From assembly GCA_023419375.1 (NCBI GenBank), contig JAEZYD010000051.1, forward strand, positions 1-64,000: a stretch of DNA of 64,000 bases, written 5' to 3'. The stretch comes from Pseudomonadota bacterium (GTDB lineage: Bacteria; Desulfobacterota; Desulfovibrionia; Desulfovibrionales; Desulfovibrionaceae). The position numbers were made by a program, and so were the translations under genes. Under the pieces are notes generated by a model, which saw only the letters and a program-made list of their open reading frames with translations, searched no databases and had not been told where the DNA came from. Each line of letters starts with the position of its first letter. The first letter of the stretch is position 1. Positions 51,031-59,209 of the stretch are shown here, piece by piece.

Positions 51031-51384
51031 ATGTCGTTCAAGGATTTTCTTAAGCAGCAGCAAACCGGCATGGAAGCCATGGCCAACACAGGGGTCATCG
51101 GTCTGCATCTGGTGAGCGGCCCCGCAGTGGGTTTTGCCATAGGTTACGGCATTGACCACTGGTTTGGCACCAGCCCCTGGGGCAAGCTGGTTTTTCTGTT
51201 CATCGGCATTGCGGCGGGTTTTTTGAACGTGTATCGCGACACTCAGGCCCTGCTGCGCAAAATGGCGGCGCAGGACGCCCGCCGGAAAGGCCTTGTGCCG
51301 GAACAGCAAAACGAAACGCCCCCAGCGGGGCAAGGCAAAACAAACAGCCGTGCGCAGACTGAAACAGATGATACACAGCCTTGA
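51031..51384 (+). CDS. atpZ: AtpZ/AtpI family protein of ATP synthase cluster
   Basis: A 117-residue protein with two membrane helices. The first is around residue 30 (GPAVGFAIGYGIDHWFG) and the second is LVFLFIGIAAGFLNVYRD. This is the pattern of the small ATPase gene 1/AtpZ family often found before atpI. It may assist Mg2+ uptake or c-ring assembly. The C-terminus is polar and disordered. GGAGG precedes the ATG at 51031. The end overlaps the atpI start by 17 bases. Confidence 0.8.
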   Translation: MSFKDFLKQQQTGMEAMANTGVIGLHLVSGPAVGFAIGYGIDHWFGTSPWGKLVFLFIGIAAGFLNVYRDTQALLRKMAAQDARRKGLVPEQQNETPPAGQGKTNSRAQTETDDTQP

Positions 51385-51790
51385 CGCCTGGCTTTGGAGG
51401 CGCGGCATAGATCACCCGGCTATCCGTGTTTTGCTGCGTAACGAAATTTTGCTCGCCGCGTGCAGTCTTTTGATCGGCGGGCTGGCCTTTACGGCCACAC
51501 CCTGGTTTTTCTGGTTTGGAGTGGGCCTGACCATCATGGCCTGGACTTTTTGGGGATTGGCGCGCTTTTTTCTGCGCAAGGGCCTGGGGGATTACAGCAC
51601 GGCCTTTTTGCGCATAGTACTGGTGCGCTGGATGGGGCGGATGGTTGTAATTGGCGCGCTTCTTTATGTTTCGCTGATTGTGTATCAAGCCCCTGTTTTC
51701 GCCATAGTAGGCGGCATGGCCGCAGCCGGAGCTTGCGCTCTGGCAAGTTATGCCCTGGCAGCGCGCGGACCGCGACGCCGGGCAGACTAA
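51368..51790 (+). CDS. atpI: ATP synthase subunit I (AtpI)
   Basis: A 140-residue membrane protein with four helices (from LLAACSLLIGGLAFTATPWF to VGGMAAAGACALASYALAA). Its length and position between atpZ and atpB fit AtpI, which aids c-ring assembly. Similarity in sequence is low, as is normal for this family. The ATG at 51368 is within the end of atpZ, so the two are probably translationally coupled. Confidence 0.75.
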   Translation: MIHSLDAWLWRRGIDHPAIRVLLRNEILLAACSLLIGGLAFTATPWFFWFGVGLTIMAWTFWGLARFFLRKGLGDYSTAFLRIVLVRWMGRMVVIGALLYVSLIVYQAPVFAIVGGMAAAGACALASYALAARGPRRRAD

Positions 51791-51934
51791 CCGGAAAAGC
51801 CTGACAGCTAACCGGGGCACTACAGCCGCAGCACGGCAGGGCAAACGCCCGCAGCCGCAAATTTTGGGGAATGGCCCGCACGGGTCTAACATTAACGCCG
51901 CGCTTTGGCGCGTACTCACCAGGAGGCATGGCTC

Positions 51935-52639
51935 ATGGCAGGTGGTTTGCCGCATCCGGTATTGCTCTCCACATTTATGGGCATGGACGAGATCGCCATC
52001 GGTGGAACGATGGTGGAATTCAAACATGTGTTCTACTCCTGGGTCTGTATGGCCATTCTGTTCACCGTAGCGTTGATCATGCGCCGTCGGCTGACCATGG
52101 TTCCCGGAGGTTTGCAAAACTTTTTTGAAGCCTTGGTGGATACCATCGAGAACTTCATCCTAGCCACCATGGGTGACAATGGACGCAAGTTCGTTGGCCT
52201 CCTGGCTGGCATGTTCATTTACATTTTTGGCATGAACCTCATGGGTCTTGTGCCCGGCTTTGACGCACCTACAGCCAACCTCAACACCACCGTGTGCATG
52301 GCGGTGTTCGTGCTTGTGTTCTACAACGCTGTTGGTCTGATCCGCTGGAAGGCGCACTACATCCACCACTTTACCGGCCCCTCCAAGGTGCTCATTCCGC
52401 TCATGTTTCCGCTTGAAGTGGTTTCGCACCTTTCGCGCCCGGTTTCGCTTTCTCTCCGTCTTTTCGGCAACATCCGCGGTGAAGAAATCGTTATGGTGCT
52501 GTTCTTCGTAATGGCTCCCATACTCGGCACCCTGCCCATCTACGCCCTCTTCCTTTTGGGCAAGACCATGCAGGCTTTCGTGTTCTTCATGCTGACCATG
52601 TTCTACATCAAGGGCGCGCTTGAAGCACCCGAGCATTAG
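51935..52639 (+). CDS. atpB: ATP synthase F0 subunit a
   Basis: A 234-residue membrane stator subunit forming the proton half-channels. The essential arginine is in [14 protein letters not shown] near residue 175. Other conserved blocks are [10 protein letters not shown] and HLSRPVS. AGGAGG (51921-51926) is 8 bases before the ATG at 51935. The genes for subunit b and F1 are not in this window, so the ATP synthase genes are split into at least two loci, as in other Desulfovibrio. Confidence 0.95.
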   Translation: MAGGLPHPVLLSTFMGMDEIAIGGTMVEFKHVFYSWVCMAILFTVALIMRRRLTMVPGGLQNFFEALVDTIENFILATMGDNGRKFVGLLAGMFIYIFGMNLMGLVPGFDAPTANLNTTVCMAVFVLVFYNAVGLIRWKAHYIHHFTGPSKVLIPLMFPLEVVSHLSRPVSLSLRLFGNIRGEEIVMVLFFVMAPILGTLPIYALFLLGKTMQAFVFFMLTMFYIKGALEAPEH

Positions 52640-52714
52640 GCCGATGGCCACGGGCTGCCTGCGGCCCGCCGAATAAACATCGGCAAATTGCGGGACGTTA
52701 CACACGACACATAG

Positions 52715-53089
<375 letters not shown>

Positions 53090-53110
53090 GTCCGGATCAC
53101 ATCGATTAGT

Positions 53111-53139
53111 AAAAAGGCGGCCCTTGGGCCGCCTTTTTT
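53111..53139 (+). terminator. Terminator after atpE
   Basis: A perfect stem of about 13 bp (AAAAAGGCGGCCC with its complement) with a minimal loop is followed by TTTTTT. It is 21 bases after the atpE stop. Confidence 0.95.
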
Positions 53140-53661
53140 GTTTGCAATGGCTCATCAGTGCTACGCACAGGCCATGCATGCAAAACTGGCAATATATCAC
53201 GCAACAAATTTTCACGCTCAGCCAGGCAGCAACTACAAAGGCTGCGAAGGCATAGCATTGTCTTTGCCGCACCCTGACAAAAAATTAACATATTGCTGAG
53301 CGCCCACTTTCACATGGGCACGCCTGGCATATAACGAACTGCCGTCATATACCGGGCAATAAATACCTTCTACCAAGTCAGCATTCAGTAAGCTTTGCAA
53401 GATACTTAACCTTTGTTAACTTTTATGGTATAGATTATGTCCTACATCGCTATTAGGGGCTAACATCCTGAAATAACAAATGGCGAACGTGTGCCGCAGT
53501 GTCAGCTGCAGCTTGCTAAGTGGTGAAATAAATTTTATCAAAAAAGTCAGCAGGAAAAAGCCTAGACATGGTTCCACCGCCCTTGGTCCCAGCTGAACTT
53601 TGCAGGCATAATATCTTCTTTTCCTGCTATTTAGCGAAGTTGCCTGCCATGTGCGCCATGT
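53140..53661. other. Intergenic region between atpE and rex
   Basis: About 520 bases without a convincing gene. Base composition is more AT-rich than the neighbours. TTAACCTTTGTTAAC near 53408 is a short inverted repeat. The region may hold a small RNA or remnants, but nothing definite is seen. Confidence 0.45.
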
Positions 53662-53719
53662 ATTCACAAAGCTTGCGCCTGTGTGTATTTCTGCTATAAA
53701 ATCAAATTCACAAAGTTTG
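53662..53719 (+). promoter_or_regulatory. rex promoter flanked by two copies of ATTCACAAAGYTTG
   Basis: A -35-like TTGCGC (53673-53678) and a -10 TATAAA (53695-53700) are 16 bases apart. The motif ATTCACAAAGCTTG (53662-53675) overlaps the -35 box. ATTCACAAAGTTTG (53706-53719) lies just after the -10 box, at the start site. TTCACAA is one half of the Rex site, so autoregulation is plausible. Confidence 0.5.
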
Positions 53720-53757
53720 TAACAACAAGACACGCTTGGCATCCCAGAAGGTACAAC

Positions 53758-54399
53758 ATGGTCAACCCACCCAAAAGCAAACACATCCCTCGCGCGACTA
53801 TCCAGCGCCTTGCCACATATGTTCAGGTGCTGGAAAATTTCGCACGTGACAGTGTTGAAGTCATTTCATCCAATCCTCTTGCAGAAGCCTGCGGCGTCAA
53901 CGGCTCGCAGGTGCGCAAAGACCTTGCTTACTTCGGCGAATTCGGCATCCGTGGCGTTGGCTATCATGTCAAATCGCTCATTGCCGCCATCACCTCATCC
54001 CTGGGTGTTGACCGCGAATGGCGCATGGCGCTGATCGGCGTTGGCAACCTCGGCAAGGCTATTCTGAACCACGGCGAATTCCGCTCGCGGGGATTCAACA
54101 TTGTGGGCATTTTCGACTGCGATCCTTTTAAGATCGGTGAAATTGTCCATGGTCTTGAAGTGCACTGCACACGCGACCTCAAGGACATGGTGACTGATCT
54201 GAACATCGAGATCGGCATCATCACCACCCCGCCGGAGCGGGCGCAAAGGGCCGCGCAGCACTTGATGGACGCAGGCATTACCTCCATTTTGAACTTTGCC
54301 CCTTCGCGCATCAAGGTGCCGGACAGAATCAACGTGGAGTACGTGGACTTTTTCCACCATCTCTATGCGCTGGCGTTCAACCATCCCCAGACACGGTAA
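53758..54399 (+). CDS. rex: Redox-sensing transcriptional repressor Rex
   Basis: A 213-residue regulator. The N-terminal winged helix runs through IPRATIQRLATYVQVLENF and SSNPLAEACGVNGSQVRKDL with the GxxxSQVRKDLxxFGEFG block. The Rossmann NADH-binding part has ALIGVGNLGKAI near residue 90. The C-terminal helix is YVDFFHHLYALAF. Rex represses target genes until NADH rises. In Desulfovibrio, predicted and tested targets include sulfate-reduction and ATP synthase genes. The start at 53758 has AAGG 7 bases upstream. cobS follows after 6 bases. Confidence 0.96.
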   Translation: MVNPPKSKHIPRATIQRLATYVQVLENFARDSVEVISSNPLAEACGVNGSQVRKDLAYFGEFGIRGVGYHVKSLIAAITSSLGVDREWRMALIGVGNLGKAILNHGEFRSRGFNIVGIFDCDPFKIGEIVHGLEVHCTRDLKDMVTDLNIEIGIITTPPERAQRAAQHLMDAGITSILNFAPSRIKVPDRINVEYVDFFHHLYALAFNHPQTR

Positions 54400-54405
54400 T
54401 CAAAC

Positions 54406-55206
54406 GTGGCACTCACTTCTGTGACATCCTGGCCAGGGCGCTTTCATGACGCCCTGGCTTTTTTGACCCGCCTTGTCCCCCCCCGCCCCTGCTGCACCGC
54501 AGATTCTCTCAGCGCGGCCATGCCTTTTTTTGCCCCGGTGGGTCTTGTGCTTGGCGCACTTTGCACGGCAGCCGCCTTTCTCTGCCTTTGGGTATTTGAA
54601 GCGCCCGATGGTGGCTTTGCAGGCCGCTGCCTTGTTGCCGCACTTGCCGCCTGGGCCTGGATACTTTGCGAAATATGGGCAACGCGGGGGCTACACTGGG
54701 ACGGATTATCAGACCTTGGCGATGCCGTGAGCAGCGGAGCCAGCGGAGAACGCTTCTGGACAGTGCTGCGCGACAGCCGCCTTGGCGCATTTGGGGCGCT
54801 GCATCTGCTTGTTGCCTTCAGCGGATTGTGGCTTGCCCTCACATGGCAGCTCGCCAACGGCCAGTGGATAGCCCCCCTGCTCGCGCCCGCTTGGGGCCGT
54901 GCAGCCTGCATCTGGCTGGCGGCGTATACCGTGCCGCACGACGAGCGCTCGCTCGGCGGCCTGGCCTGCGCTGGCTCAAGCCCGCAACTGGCCCGCTGGC
55001 AAGTTGTGCTGGCATCGGGCATGCTTGTTCTGGTTCTGCTTTTGGGCAATTGCCCATTTTGGCGCTTGCCTCTGCTGGCCTTCGGTCAATTTTTGCTGAT
55101 CCACAGCATGATCGACACGACGCGGGAACACGGCGGAGTTTCCGGAGATTTTCTTGGCGCGTGCATCCAATGGAGCCAGTTGTGGTTCCTGTTGGTAACA
55201 GTGTAA
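54406..55206 (+). CDS. cobS: Cobalamin synthase CobS (adenosylcobinamide-GDP ribazoletransferase)
   Basis: A 266-residue membrane enzyme for the last step of the nucleotide-loop assembly of cobalamin. The family block is TRGLHWDGLSDLGDAVSSGA near residue 95, with the Asp-rich metal site. RDSRLGAFGA follows, and GWGR-like APAWGRAACIW near residue 165. About seven helices are predicted. It starts with GTG 6 bases after the rex stop. cobB lies 2 kb away on the other strand, so cob genes are scattered. Confidence 0.92.
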   Translation: MALTSVTSWPGRFHDALAFLTRLVPPRPCCTADSLSAAMPFFAPVGLVLGALCTAAAFLCLWVFEAPDGGFAGRCLVAALAAWAWILCEIWATRGLHWDGLSDLGDAVSSGASGERFWTVLRDSRLGAFGALHLLVAFSGLWLALTWQLANGQWIAPLLAPAWGRAACIWLAAYTVPHDERSLGGLACAGSSPQLARWQVVLASGMLVLVLLLGNCPFWRLPLLAFGQFLLIHSMIDTTREHGGVSGDFLGACIQWSQLWFLLVTV

Positions 55207-55264
55207 AGTGAACCTGTCTGACGCAAAAGACCGGGTCTGCCCCGGAATACCCAAGGAGCCAGCT

Positions 55265-55843
55265 ATGGATTTTAAAGCGCTCGGGGAAGCGGCCCGCACC
55301 TGCCGCCGCTTTTATGAAGACCAGCCTCTTGGCATGGCCGACCTGGAATGGCTTGTGGACTGCGCACGCGTAGCCCCCTGCGCCAAAAATGGACAGGAAC
55401 TGCGCTTCATGCTTGTGGGCAACGGAGAAACCTGCCAGAAACTGTTCGCTCTCACCCGCTGGGCGGGCGCGCTGAAAGATTGGGGCGGCCCTCACCCTGG
55501 TGATCGCCCCACAGGTTTTGTGGTCATTCTTATGCCCAAGACGGGCAAAGAACTGACCTGCATGGATGTGGGCATTGCGGCCCAGACCATCCAGCTTGCT
55601 GCCACCAGCCGAAACTGGGGTTGCTGCATGATTCAGTCCTTTGACCATCAGGCCGCGCCTTCCCTGCTGAATGTGCCGGAAGACATGAAAATCGCTTTGG
55701 TGCTGGGCCTTGGCGTTGCCAAGGAAAAGCGCGTTGTGGCCCCCATGCCCGAGGGCGGCGCAACAGCTTACTGGCGCGATCCTGAAGGCGTCCATTACGT
55801 GCCGAAGCGGAGTCTTGAAGATCTGATCGCTGCACGGTTCTAG
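55265..55843 (+). CDS. Nitroreductase-family flavoprotein
   Basis: A 192-residue FMN-dependent nitroreductase-family protein. The N-terminal RTCRRFYEDQP has the usual arginines for FMN phosphate. CARVAPCAKNGQELRF follows with the Asn/Gln-type flavin contact, then DVGIAAQTIQLAATSRNWGC and a short C-terminal arm. The substrate is unknown. The neighbour cobS suggests comparison with BluB, but BluB hallmarks are not seen. AAGGAG lies 7 bases before the ATG at 55265. Confidence 0.87.
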   Translation: MDFKALGEAARTCRRFYEDQPLGMADLEWLVDCARVAPCAKNGQELRFMLVGNGETCQKLFALTRWAGALKDWGGPHPGDRPTGFVVILMPKTGKELTCMDVGIAAQTIQLAATSRNWGCCMIQSFDHQAAPSLLNVPEDMKIALVLGLGVAKEKRVVAPMPEGGATAYWRDPEGVHYVPKRSLEDLIAARF

Positions 55844-55867
55844 GTCTCCTAGCCTGAATTGATGACA

Positions 55868-55906
55868 AAAAAATCGCGGCAGAGCTTGTCTCTGCCGCGA
55901 TTTTTT
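55868..55906. terminator. Bidirectional terminator between nitroreductase and glycosyltransferase genes
   Basis: A perfect 17-bp stem (55868-55884 with 55890-55906) with a 5-base loop has six A and six T residues at its ends. It serves the two convergent genes. Confidence 0.95.
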
Positions 55907-55926
55907 AATGTTCGGAGCGTTCCCGA

Positions 55927-57120
55927 TCAGCCGGCATGCTGCACAAGCCACTGGCCGAGCAACTGGGCAAGAGCTGTATCACCGCTGGCATAAGCCGCTC
56001 GGCGCGCCTGCTGCACACGGGCCTTTGCCGTTGCCGGGTCGCACGTGCCGCCCTCAAAAACTGTCTGGGGATCAAGTTGCGACAATGCTTTGCACACCCT
56101 GGGGTCGGGCATGAGCCGCAGGCATTCCATAAGCGTGCCTGTTGCGGCAGCAAGGTCGCCCGCCTGCTCCTGATGCCGTGCCAGCAAGAGCCAGCCCTCA
56201 AGCCAAAGAGGTTCGACACGTAACAAAGCCTTGCAGGCTTCGCTGCTAAAGGGCTTGCCGCAGAGCTCCGCGCCCATGCGTTGCTGCTTTTCCTCGGGCA
56301 GCATCATCCAGGTGTCGAGATTTTCACCGATGCACAGGTCGTAACCGTCCAGTTTTGCCAGCACGTGTTCATCGGGCCGCACGGCCTCGCCTTTGCGCTG
56401 CATGAGCAGGGTGCAATTTTCCCTGTCATGGGCAAAGCGGCCCGGGGTCAGGCTTGTGTGATGATAAATGACGCTGCGGCTCTCCACACGCAGTTTCAGC
56501 CCCTGCGCACGCAGGGCAAAGCACAGGTCAATGTCCTCAAATCCGTTGCGGAACCCTTCATGAAAGCCGCCGCAGGCTTCAAACTGCGCCTTGCGCAGTA
56601 TGATGGCCGCGCCGGTTATGGCCTGCAGGGGATGGGGTTTGCGGGCTGCGGCAAAACTGCCGGGCAGGTGCTCATAGAGGTGCCCCACCGCGTTGAAGGG
56701 ATTCACATAGATGCCGCAGTGCTGCACGGTGCCGTCAGGGTACAGCAGCAACGGCCCAGCCGCGCCAATCCGTGGATCTGCCATGACCTCGCGCAAAGGC
56801 GGCAGCCATTCAGGGGTAAGCGTGGTGTCGTTGTTGAGAAAAAACAGCAGATCGCCGCCCGCCGCCCGAGCTCCGGCATTGCAGCCCCGGGCGAAACCCA
56901 CATTTTCAGCCATGCGCACGGCCTTGAATGCCGCACCAAACAGGGCCTCGCCCAATGGTTCAAGTTCAGCAGCCGTGGCGTCTGTGGAGTGATTGTCCAC
57001 AACCACCACTTCCATGTTTTCGCCAGCGGAATGCTCGGCCAGCGAACGCAGACAAGGCTCTGTCATGTCCCAGAGGTTCCAGACAGGAATGACCACAGAA
57101 ACACGGCTTGCTTCCGGCAT
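55927..57120 (-). CDS. Family 2 glycosyltransferase
   Basis: A 397-residue GT-A glycosyltransferase. Sugar-nucleotide binding is shown by VSVVIPVWNLWDMTEPCL and VVVVDNHSTDATAAEL. The DxD-type site is FFLNNDTTLTPEWL near residue 95. ITGAAIILRKAQFEACGGF and the ED motif GFEDIDLCFAL resemble rhamnosyltransferases. The C-terminal 120 residues are helical with TPR-like character. The sugar and acceptor are unknown. It follows cobB after 18 bases and may share its transcript. Confidence 0.9.
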   Translation of the reverse strand: MPEASRVSVVIPVWNLWDMTEPCLRSLAEHSAGENMEVVVVDNHSTDATAAELEPLGEALFGAAFKAVRMAENVGFARGCNAGARAAGGDLLFFLNNDTTLTPEWLPPLREVMADPRIGAAGPLLLYPDGTVQHCGIYVNPFNAVGHLYEHLPGSFAAARKPHPLQAITGAAIILRKAQFEACGGFHEGFRNGFEDIDLCFALRAQGLKLRVESRSVIYHHTSLTPGRFAHDRENCTLLMQRKGEAVRPDEHVLAKLDGYDLCIGENLDTWMMLPEEKQQRMGAELCGKPFSSEACKALLRVEPLWLEGWLLLARHQEQAGDLAAATGTLMECLRLMPDPRVCKALSQLDPQTVFEGGTCDPATAKARVQQARRAAYASGDTALAQLLGQWLVQHAG

Positions 57121-57138
57121 TTCAGCACCCTCCGGGCA

Positions 57139-58848
57139 TCAGCGCCCCTGAGCAAAACGGGCGGCAGCCGCCACAAAATTGGGGGCCCAGCAGGGAACTG
57201 CCGGGGCAAAAATATGCGTGTACGAAGCCCAGACACTCTGCCGCAACAGCCCGTCCAGAGCGGGCGCCTTGGTCAGCTTGGCAGCTTCGCTCCTTTTCTG
57301 CCCGCCCGGCTCTGCCTCGCGCCCCATGCCCTGCCCTTTGCGCAGGCTCAGGCCGTGGCGGGGCGCAGCGCCCTGCCAGCAGCAGCGCGAATAATGGAAT
57401 TCGTGCCCCAGAATTTCCAGCCCCTTGGGGAAAAATGGATTTTCCTCCACCACTGTGCCGTGCACGTAGCCAAGGCCCTGCGGTTTGCCGCAAAACTGGG
57501 CAACAACGGGGAAGATATTGCTCATGGGCCAGAGCACGCCCTCACGTTCTATGCCTTGGGCCAGCAGCATAAAGCCGCCGCATTCGGCATAGATGGGCAG
57601 GCCAGCCCCAGCCCATGCGGCCAGGGTGCGCAGATGGGGCGAAGCGCTGAGGTCTGCCGCGCAGTCTTCGGGGAAGCCCCCGCCCAAGTAGAGGCCGTCT
57701 ATTTCTCCGGCTTCGGCATGTTGCGGTTTTTCACCGCGCAGTACAGGCCAGACGCCAGAATGCGGCCCCACGATCTCAAGCCGCACCAGCTCCGCACCAG
57801 CGCGCTCCAGGGCCTCAAGATTTTCTTCATAATAAAACCACAGGGCGCTGTCGCGCACATAGGCTATGCGCGGCCGGCAGACGGGCATGGCGGCCTGTAC
57901 ATCGGGCAAGGTGCCAACCGAATTTTCAGCCGGGCTGGGTACAGCAGGGAACGACGCATCCGTTGGCGTCTCCACAGAACTGAAATATTCCGACGCGGTA
58001 CACGCTACCGCCTCTGCCGCTCCTTTGGCAGTCCAAAACGGCTCCGCGTGCTCAGGCCAGGGATCAGCAATGGCGGCCGCACGAGCCGCAGCCATCACGG
58101 CTTCAAGGTTGATATGCTCGGCCACAAAGCCGCCAAGCTTGTCGAGCACGGCGCGGGCCTCGGGCGAAAGATCATCGCCGCAGGAGGCAATGCCCATGTG
58201 GCGCTCGGGCAGCGGGTTATCTTTCAGGCGCGGCAAGGCCCCAAGCACGGCCACATCCGTATATTCCTCAATAACCTTGCGCAGCAGGGCCTCGTGCCGC
58301 GCCGTGCCCACCTGATTGAGCACCACGCCCGCAAAATGCAGCCCCGGCTCAAAGGTTGTCATGCCGTGCACCAGAGCCGCCGCCGTGCGCGTCATCTTTG
58401 TGCAGTTGATGCTGAGGATGATGGGGCAGCCAAGCATACGCGCCAGCTCCGCTGTGGAGCATGAGCCAGCCACATCCATGCCGTCAAAAAGCCCCCTGTT
58501 GCCTTCAATAATGCCGAGCACTTCTGTTGCGCCGCTTTGCGCCTGTGTTTTGCGCATGGCATGCGCAAACAGGGCCTTGAGGCGTTCCGGCGGGAGCATG
58601 TAGGGATCAAGATTGGTGGCGGGCCTTCCGGCGGCCATGGTCAGCCACGCGGCGTCAATGTAGTCCGGCCCTTTTTTGAAGGGCTTGACCGTATGCCCCT
58701 GCGCGGCAAGCGCGCGCGTGAGCCCTAGGGAGAGCAGGGTTTTACCGCCGCCGCCGGAAAGAGCCGATACGCACAGTCGGGGCATGGATGCAGCCGCTGA
58801 ACCGCAGGCGGGGTGAGAGGAGTCGGATTGTGGCAAGGAGTGCTGCAT
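57139..58848 (-). CDS. cobB: Cobyrinate a,c-diamide synthase
   Basis: A 569-residue amidotransferase of cobalamin synthesis. The N-terminal ATP-binding domain has VSALSGGGGKTLLSLGLTRA and FKKGPDYIDAAWL. EGNRGLFDGMD follows, and then INCTKMTRTAAALV. The glutamine amidotransferase domain has LYLGGGFPEDCA and the nucleophile in YAECGGFMLL near residue 445. Between the domains there is a variable insert of about 50 residues, and the C-terminal part is longer than usual. The start at 58848 is uncertain; a second ATG is at 58785. Alternative symbol cbiA. Confidence 0.92.
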   Translation of the reverse strand: MQHSLPQSDSSHPACGSAAASMPRLCVSALSGGGGKTLLSLGLTRALAAQGHTVKPFKKGPDYIDAAWLTMAAGRPATNLDPYMLPPERLKALFAHAMRKTQAQSGATEVLGIIEGNRGLFDGMDVAGSCSTAELARMLGCPIILSINCTKMTRTAAALVHGMTTFEPGLHFAGVVLNQVGTARHEALLRKVIEEYTDVAVLGALPRLKDNPLPERHMGIASCGDDLSPEARAVLDKLGGFVAEHINLEAVMAAARAAAIADPWPEHAEPFWTAKGAAEAVACTASEYFSSVETPTDASFPAVPSPAENSVGTLPDVQAAMPVCRPRIAYVRDSALWFYYEENLEALERAGAELVRLEIVGPHSGVWPVLRGEKPQHAEAGEIDGLYLGGGFPEDCAADLSASPHLRTLAAWAGAGLPIYAECGGFMLLAQGIEREGVLWPMSNIFPVVAQFCGKPQGLGYVHGTVVEENPFFPKGLEILGHEFHYSRCCWQGAAPRHGLSLRKGQGMGREAEPGGQKRSEAAKLTKAPALDGLLRQSVWASYTHIFAPAVPCWAPNFVAAAARFAQGR

Positions 58849-59059
58849 GCGACGGCCCTGTGGAGCAGTGCTCTCAATGGTGTTGCGCCCAACCAGTTTG
58901 CACAGATATGGCGCAGTTCTTAGTCTCAAAGGCTTGCGGCCCGACCGGAACGCGAAAATCCACGTTGACCAGGCCGGGCCGCGCACCAGACAGAATCAGG
59001 AACAAAAGGCATTCATCACAGCGCAGCGCAGATAAACATTTTCAATGTTAATCTGCTCC
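58849..59059. other. Spacer upstream of cobB
   Basis: No gene is seen in these bases. I looked for a cobalamin riboswitch on the minus strand and did not find its conserved box. The stretch leads into the large inverted repeat at 59060-59209. Confidence 0.45.
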
Positions 59060-59209
59060 AGGGGCTTGTTTCTCAATAAAAAATTTTGCGCCGAGGACAA
59101 GGAAAACAGTGTTTTTTACGACAGGAGTGGACTTTTTCTGTCCATGACTGGAGTAAAAAATGCTGGCTGACGCAGTCCTCGGCCAAAAGAATTATTGAGG
59201 AAAGCCCCT
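59060..59209. repeat. 150-bp nested inverted repeat between purH and cobB
   Basis: The outer arms (59060-59098 and 59176-59209) pair from AGGGGCTT to GCCGAGGAC with small gaps. After an unpaired stretch the inner arms (59107-59132 and 59139-59164) pair at 19 of 26 positions. The loop is TTTTTCT. The right end overlaps the purH stop codon by 2 bases. It could be a miniature mobile element, a strong bidirectional terminator, or a structured RNA. Confidence 0.75.

Noticed and set aside
53416..53784. 122-codon minus-strand frame upstream of rex
   Set aside because: Runs through the rex promoter and start; no motif or ribosome site.
55265..55843. BluB (dimethylbenzimidazole synthase) beside cobS
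   Set aside because: It is nitroreductase-like, but shorter, and the residues expected of BluB are not apparent; cobS adjacency alone is weak.
56281..58464. 727-codon frame opposite the glycosyltransferase and cobB
   Set aside because: Crosses the junction of two real genes on the other strand and shows no protein features.
58849..59059. Cobalamin riboswitch before cobB
   Set aside because: The conserved B12-box and the expected stem arrangement were not found on the minus strand.
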